Shown in pieces: positions 6,443 through 8,246 of a stretch of DNA of 8,246 bases. Each line of letters opens with the position of its first letter. The first letter of the stretch is position 1. The DNA lies in assembly GCA_027487195.1 (NCBI GenBank), contig JAIYEB010000232.1, positions 1 through 8,246 of the forward strand. The letters run 5' to 3'. The translations under genes and the position numbers were made by a program. This stretch comes from Hyphomicrobiales bacterium. GTDB lineage: Bacteria > Pseudomonadota > Alphaproteobacteria > Rhizobiales > UBA4765. Below the pieces are notes generated by a model. That model searched no databases. It saw nothing but the letters and a program-made list of their open reading frames with translations, and was not told the origin of the DNA.

Positions 6443-7723
6443 TTATACCCGGGGCAAAAGGCGACGGACATCGGCAGCCATGTCACGCTGCACATCCTCG
6501 GGCGACGCGCGCCCTTCAACGATGCGCGACAGCTGATTGACGATCGCCTCGGTGATGCGAACGGAGTTCGTGCCCGGAAACGGCGTCCATTGGATCATCA
6601 GGGGCATTTGCTCGGTCGCAGGGCGGAACAGGGGGTTTTCCGCGTAGAAGGCGGCGAGATGCTGGGGTTCGTCGAGCGCGAGCTGGTTGGTTGGAACATA
6701 GCCCGTGTTGCGAACCATGATCGAGGTACCCTCGACCGAGGTGCAGAAGCGCAGGAACGCGAATGCGGCCCGTTGGCGGGCTGGATCGCGCGTCGTGATC
6801 ATGCCGCCTGCCCCACCGGTCGGCAGACGCCCGTTGGTGGCGTCAATGACCGGCAGCCGCGCGGTGCGCATTTCAAAGTTGCGCCCAACGGACTCGCGAA
6901 CGCCGACGACCTGCGCGGTCGTGCGGAACATCATCCCAAGCTTGCCAGCGGCAAAAGCCTGCAGGTCGGCCGTGCCCGCATAGTTCGGCATGCCGCCTTC
7001 CTTCACCATGCGGTCCAGCAGGCGTAGGGCATTGAGACCTTCAGGCCCTGCAAAGCCCACGTCGCTTTCGTTGGCATTGAGCATCCGTCCACCAAAGCCG
7101 AACACGAGCGCAGAGAACATCCAGTCATCGCCCGGCCAACGGAAGAACATGCCTTCATTGCCATCGCCAAGACGCTTGATGGCTGCCGACCAGCGAATGA
7201 TCTCGTCCCAGCTCGTGGGGAACTGATCAGGGTTCAGTCCGGCGCGGCGAATGAGATCGACATTGTAGTATGAGACGGGGTTCGATGTTGCCCAGGCGAG
7301 CCCAGCCTGGATGCCCTGCGCACGGCCAAGACCCAGGAGCTGTTCGGTGTAGCCAAGGCGACGCAGATCGCCGAGTTCGGCCATGAATGGGCGCAGATCA
7401 ACAGCCAGATTGCGTTCTGCAAAAATGCGCAGACGATTGAGGCCCTGGAAGGTGATATCCGGCAGCTGGCCGGTTGCAGCACCACGCAAGATGAGCTGGG
7501 CACCATCTTCGTAGCTCGGCGTCGGGTTCACATAGGTCACCCGAACAGCGGACTGGGAGCGGTGGAACGCCTCAACGACGGCATCCTGCGCTGGCTTGAA
7601 AATCGCGGGCATGGAGTAATGCGCGCTGATTTCGACCGTTTGCGCTCGCGCAATTGCGGGCGCCAGGACTGCAGCGGTGCTGCCGGCCATCAGGCCCAAA
7701 GTGGTTCGGCGGGTCAATGTCAT
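6443..7723 (-). CDS. carbohydrate ABC transporter substrate-binding protein, UgpB-like
   Basis: This 426-residue periplasmic binding protein belongs to the extracellular solute-binding family 1 cluster. The N-terminus is an export signal with a twin-arginine-like start (TRRTTLG, residues 4-10), a hydrophobic stretch and an ARA-QT cleavage site near residue 27. Family features include LPDITFQGLNRLRIFAE (87-103), FPTSWDEIIRWS (168-179) and the AFAAGKLGMMFRTTA segment (256-270). The C-terminal half runs GGAGGMITTRDP (303-314), FLRFCTSVEG (323-332) and GYVPTN (341-346). It ends with FPGTNSVRITEAIVNQL (382-398), which resembles the corresponding region of E. coli UgpB as I recall it. The ribosome site is good. 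It lies between the permease and phosphoesterase genes on one strand. Glycerol-3-phosphate or a glycerophosphodiester is a plausible ligand, but other sugars are not excluded. Confidence 0.9.
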   Translation of the reverse strand: MTLTRRTTLGLMAGSTAAVLAPAIARAQTVEISAHYSMPAIFKPAQDAVVEAFHRSQSAVRVTYVNPTPSYEDGAQLILRGAATGQLPDITFQGLNRLRIFAERNLAVDLRPFMAELGDLRRLGYTEQLLGLGRAQGIQAGLAWATSNPVSYYNVDLIRRAGLNPDQFPTSWDEIIRWSAAIKRLGDGNEGMFFRWPGDDWMFSALVFGFGGRMLNANESDVGFAGPEGLNALRLLDRMVKEGGMPNYAGTADLQAFAAGKLGMMFRTTAQVVGVRESVGRNFEMRTARLPVIDATNGRLPTGGAGGMITTRDPARQRAAFAFLRFCTSVEGTSIMVRNTGYVPTNQLALDEPQHLAAFYAENPLFRPATEQMPLMIQWTPFPGTNSVRITEAIVNQLSRIVEGRASPEDVQRDMAADVRRLLPRV

Positions 7724-7729
7724 GGTGGT

Positions 7730-7734
7730 CTCCT
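7730..7734 (-). promoter_or_regulatory. Shine-Dalgarno site for the binding protein gene
   Basis: On the minus strand AGGAG lies 6 bases before ATG 7723. It fixes the start of the binding protein and is the clearest ribosome site in the right-hand block. Confidence 0.8.
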
Positions 7735-7752
7735 GAAGAGTTGCCCCGCGTG

Positions 7753-7765
7753 CCCGGGGGCCGGG
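7753..7765 (-). repeat. GC-rich hairpin between permease and binding protein genes
   Basis: CCCGG-GGG-CCGGG forms a 5-bp stem with a 3-base loop in the 58-base gap between the permease stop and the binding protein start. No T-run follows on the minus strand, so it is not a good terminator. A stem here could stabilise or mark a processing point in the mRNA so that the binding protein is made in excess, but it may be chance in GC-rich DNA. Confidence 0.3.
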
Positions 7766-7781
7766 AGCGGTTGAACAATGA

Positions 7782-8246
7782 TCAGCCCTTGAGGCCGGTC
7801 ATGGTGATGCCTTCGATGAAACGGCGCTGCGCGATGAGGAACGCCACAACCAGCGGCGCGGTGACGAGAACTGCGGCAGCCATCAGTGCGCCGTAATCGT
7901 CGCCTGCTTCTTCGGATCTAAAGTACAGGACACCGAGGGCCGGCGTATAAAGTTCGCCCCGGGTGACAACGATCAGCGGCCAGAACAGATCGGACCAATG
8001 CGCAACCACGGAGAAGATCGCGAACGCCGTTGCTGCTGGCCACGCATTCGGCAGGATCACGCGCCAAACGATTGAGAACTCACCCATTCCGTCAATGCGC
8101 GCGGCATGGATCAGCTCATCGGGCATAGCCTTGAAAAACTGACGGAACAGGAAGATCGCGAACACGGAAATCGTGAACGGCGCGACAAGCGCGGTGAAGG
8201 TGTTGAGCAGGCCAGCGTTTGCGATTGCGATATAGAGCGGAATGGC
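7782..8246 (-). CDS. carbohydrate ABC transporter permease, MalG/UgpE type; 5' end cut by the window
   Basis: The C-terminal 154 residues of an inner-membrane ABC permease are present; the frame is open to the right edge, and full-length relatives have about 280 residues. The cytoplasmic EAA loop that contacts the ATPase is clear: DELIHAARIDGMG then IVWRVILP (residues about 43-66 of the visible part). It is preceded by FAIFLFRQFF, typical of the MalG/UgpE branch. Hydrophobic helices flank the loop (about 17-38, 70-93 and 117-138). The C-terminus QRRFIEGITMTGLKG (140-154) is the characteristic end of this subfamily. The GTG at 8165 is internal and not the start. It lies 58 bases upstream of the binding protein gene on the same strand and should form a heterodimeric channel with a second permease encoded beyond the right edge. 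Confidence 0.93.
   Translation of the reverse strand, partial: AIPLYIAIANAGLLNTFTALVAPFTISVFAIFLFRQFFKAMPDELIHAARIDGMGEFSIVWRVILPNAWPAATAFAIFSVVAHWSDLFWPLIVVTRGELYTPALGVLYFRSEEAGDDYGALMAAAVLVTAPLVVAFLIAQRRFIEGITMTGLKG

Noticed and set aside
6320..7027. Plus-strand open frame of 235 codons opposite the binding protein and phosphoesterase
   Set aside because: It spans two well-supported minus-strand genes and shows no signal, domain or ribosome site.
8163..8165. GTG as the start of the ABC permease
   Set aside because: The frame continues upstream to the window edge with permease-like sequence (for example LLNTFTALVAPFTISV), so the gene begins outside the window.
1..8246. CRISPR array, insertion sequence, tRNA or phage genes
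   Set aside because: I saw no regularly spaced direct repeats, transposase or integrase motifs, or tRNA-like cloverleaf sequence, and the spacers between genes are short.

Overview
The window is GC-rich (roughly 60% by eye) and densely coded, with long signal peptides and TRAP and carbohydrate ABC uptake systems side by side. This suits a metabolically versatile proteobacterium, most likely an alphaproteobacterium. That placement is inferred from gene style only; no rRNA or marker gene is present. No insertion sequence, CRISPR array, tRNA, integrase or phage gene was seen, so this looks like ordinary chromosomal or megaplasmid catabolic territory rather than a mobile island.

Left block (1-2386, minus strand): a short-chain dehydrogenase is followed closely by an FAD-dependent oxidoreductase that runs off the left edge. 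The oxidoreductase is one uninterrupted frame joining three modules: an N-terminal [2Fe-2S] ferredoxin domain, an FAD/NAD(P) core of the opine-oxidase/HcnB type, and a C-terminal BFD-like [2Fe-2S] domain. In the classical opine oxidase and HcnABC systems the first module is a separate small subunit. No ORF search that requires a stop inside the window would show this gene, but the frame is open across all of 1-1557.

Middle block (2579-5410, plus strand): a complete TRAP transporter in the order small membrane subunit (dctQ), large membrane subunit (dctM), periplasmic binding protein (dctP). It is divergent from the dehydrogenase/oxidoreductase pair across a gap of about 190 bp that contains a short palindrome. 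A strong GC-rich hairpin closes the operon. The simplest reading is one catabolic unit: the TRAP system imports an organic acid or amino-acid-like compound and the divergent enzymes oxidise it. The substrate cannot be read from the sequence.

Right block (5523-8246, minus strand, convergent with the TRAP operon): the end of a carbohydrate ABC permease (MalG/UgpE type), a UgpB-like binding protein, and a class III metallophosphoesterase. Transcription runs permease, binding protein, phosphoesterase. A UgpB-like importer followed by a cyclic-nucleotide/glycerophosphodiester-type phosphoesterase suggests uptake and hydrolysis of a phosphodiester such as a glycerophosphodiester, but this is inference. 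The other permease and the ATPase are not in the window.

I did not find a clearly unprecedented system. The items most worth a second look are the three-module oxidoreductase fusion, a possible 11-codon coupling micro-ORF between the dehydrogenase and the oxidoreductase, the phosphoesterase in a Ugp-like operon, and the palindrome in the divergent promoter region.
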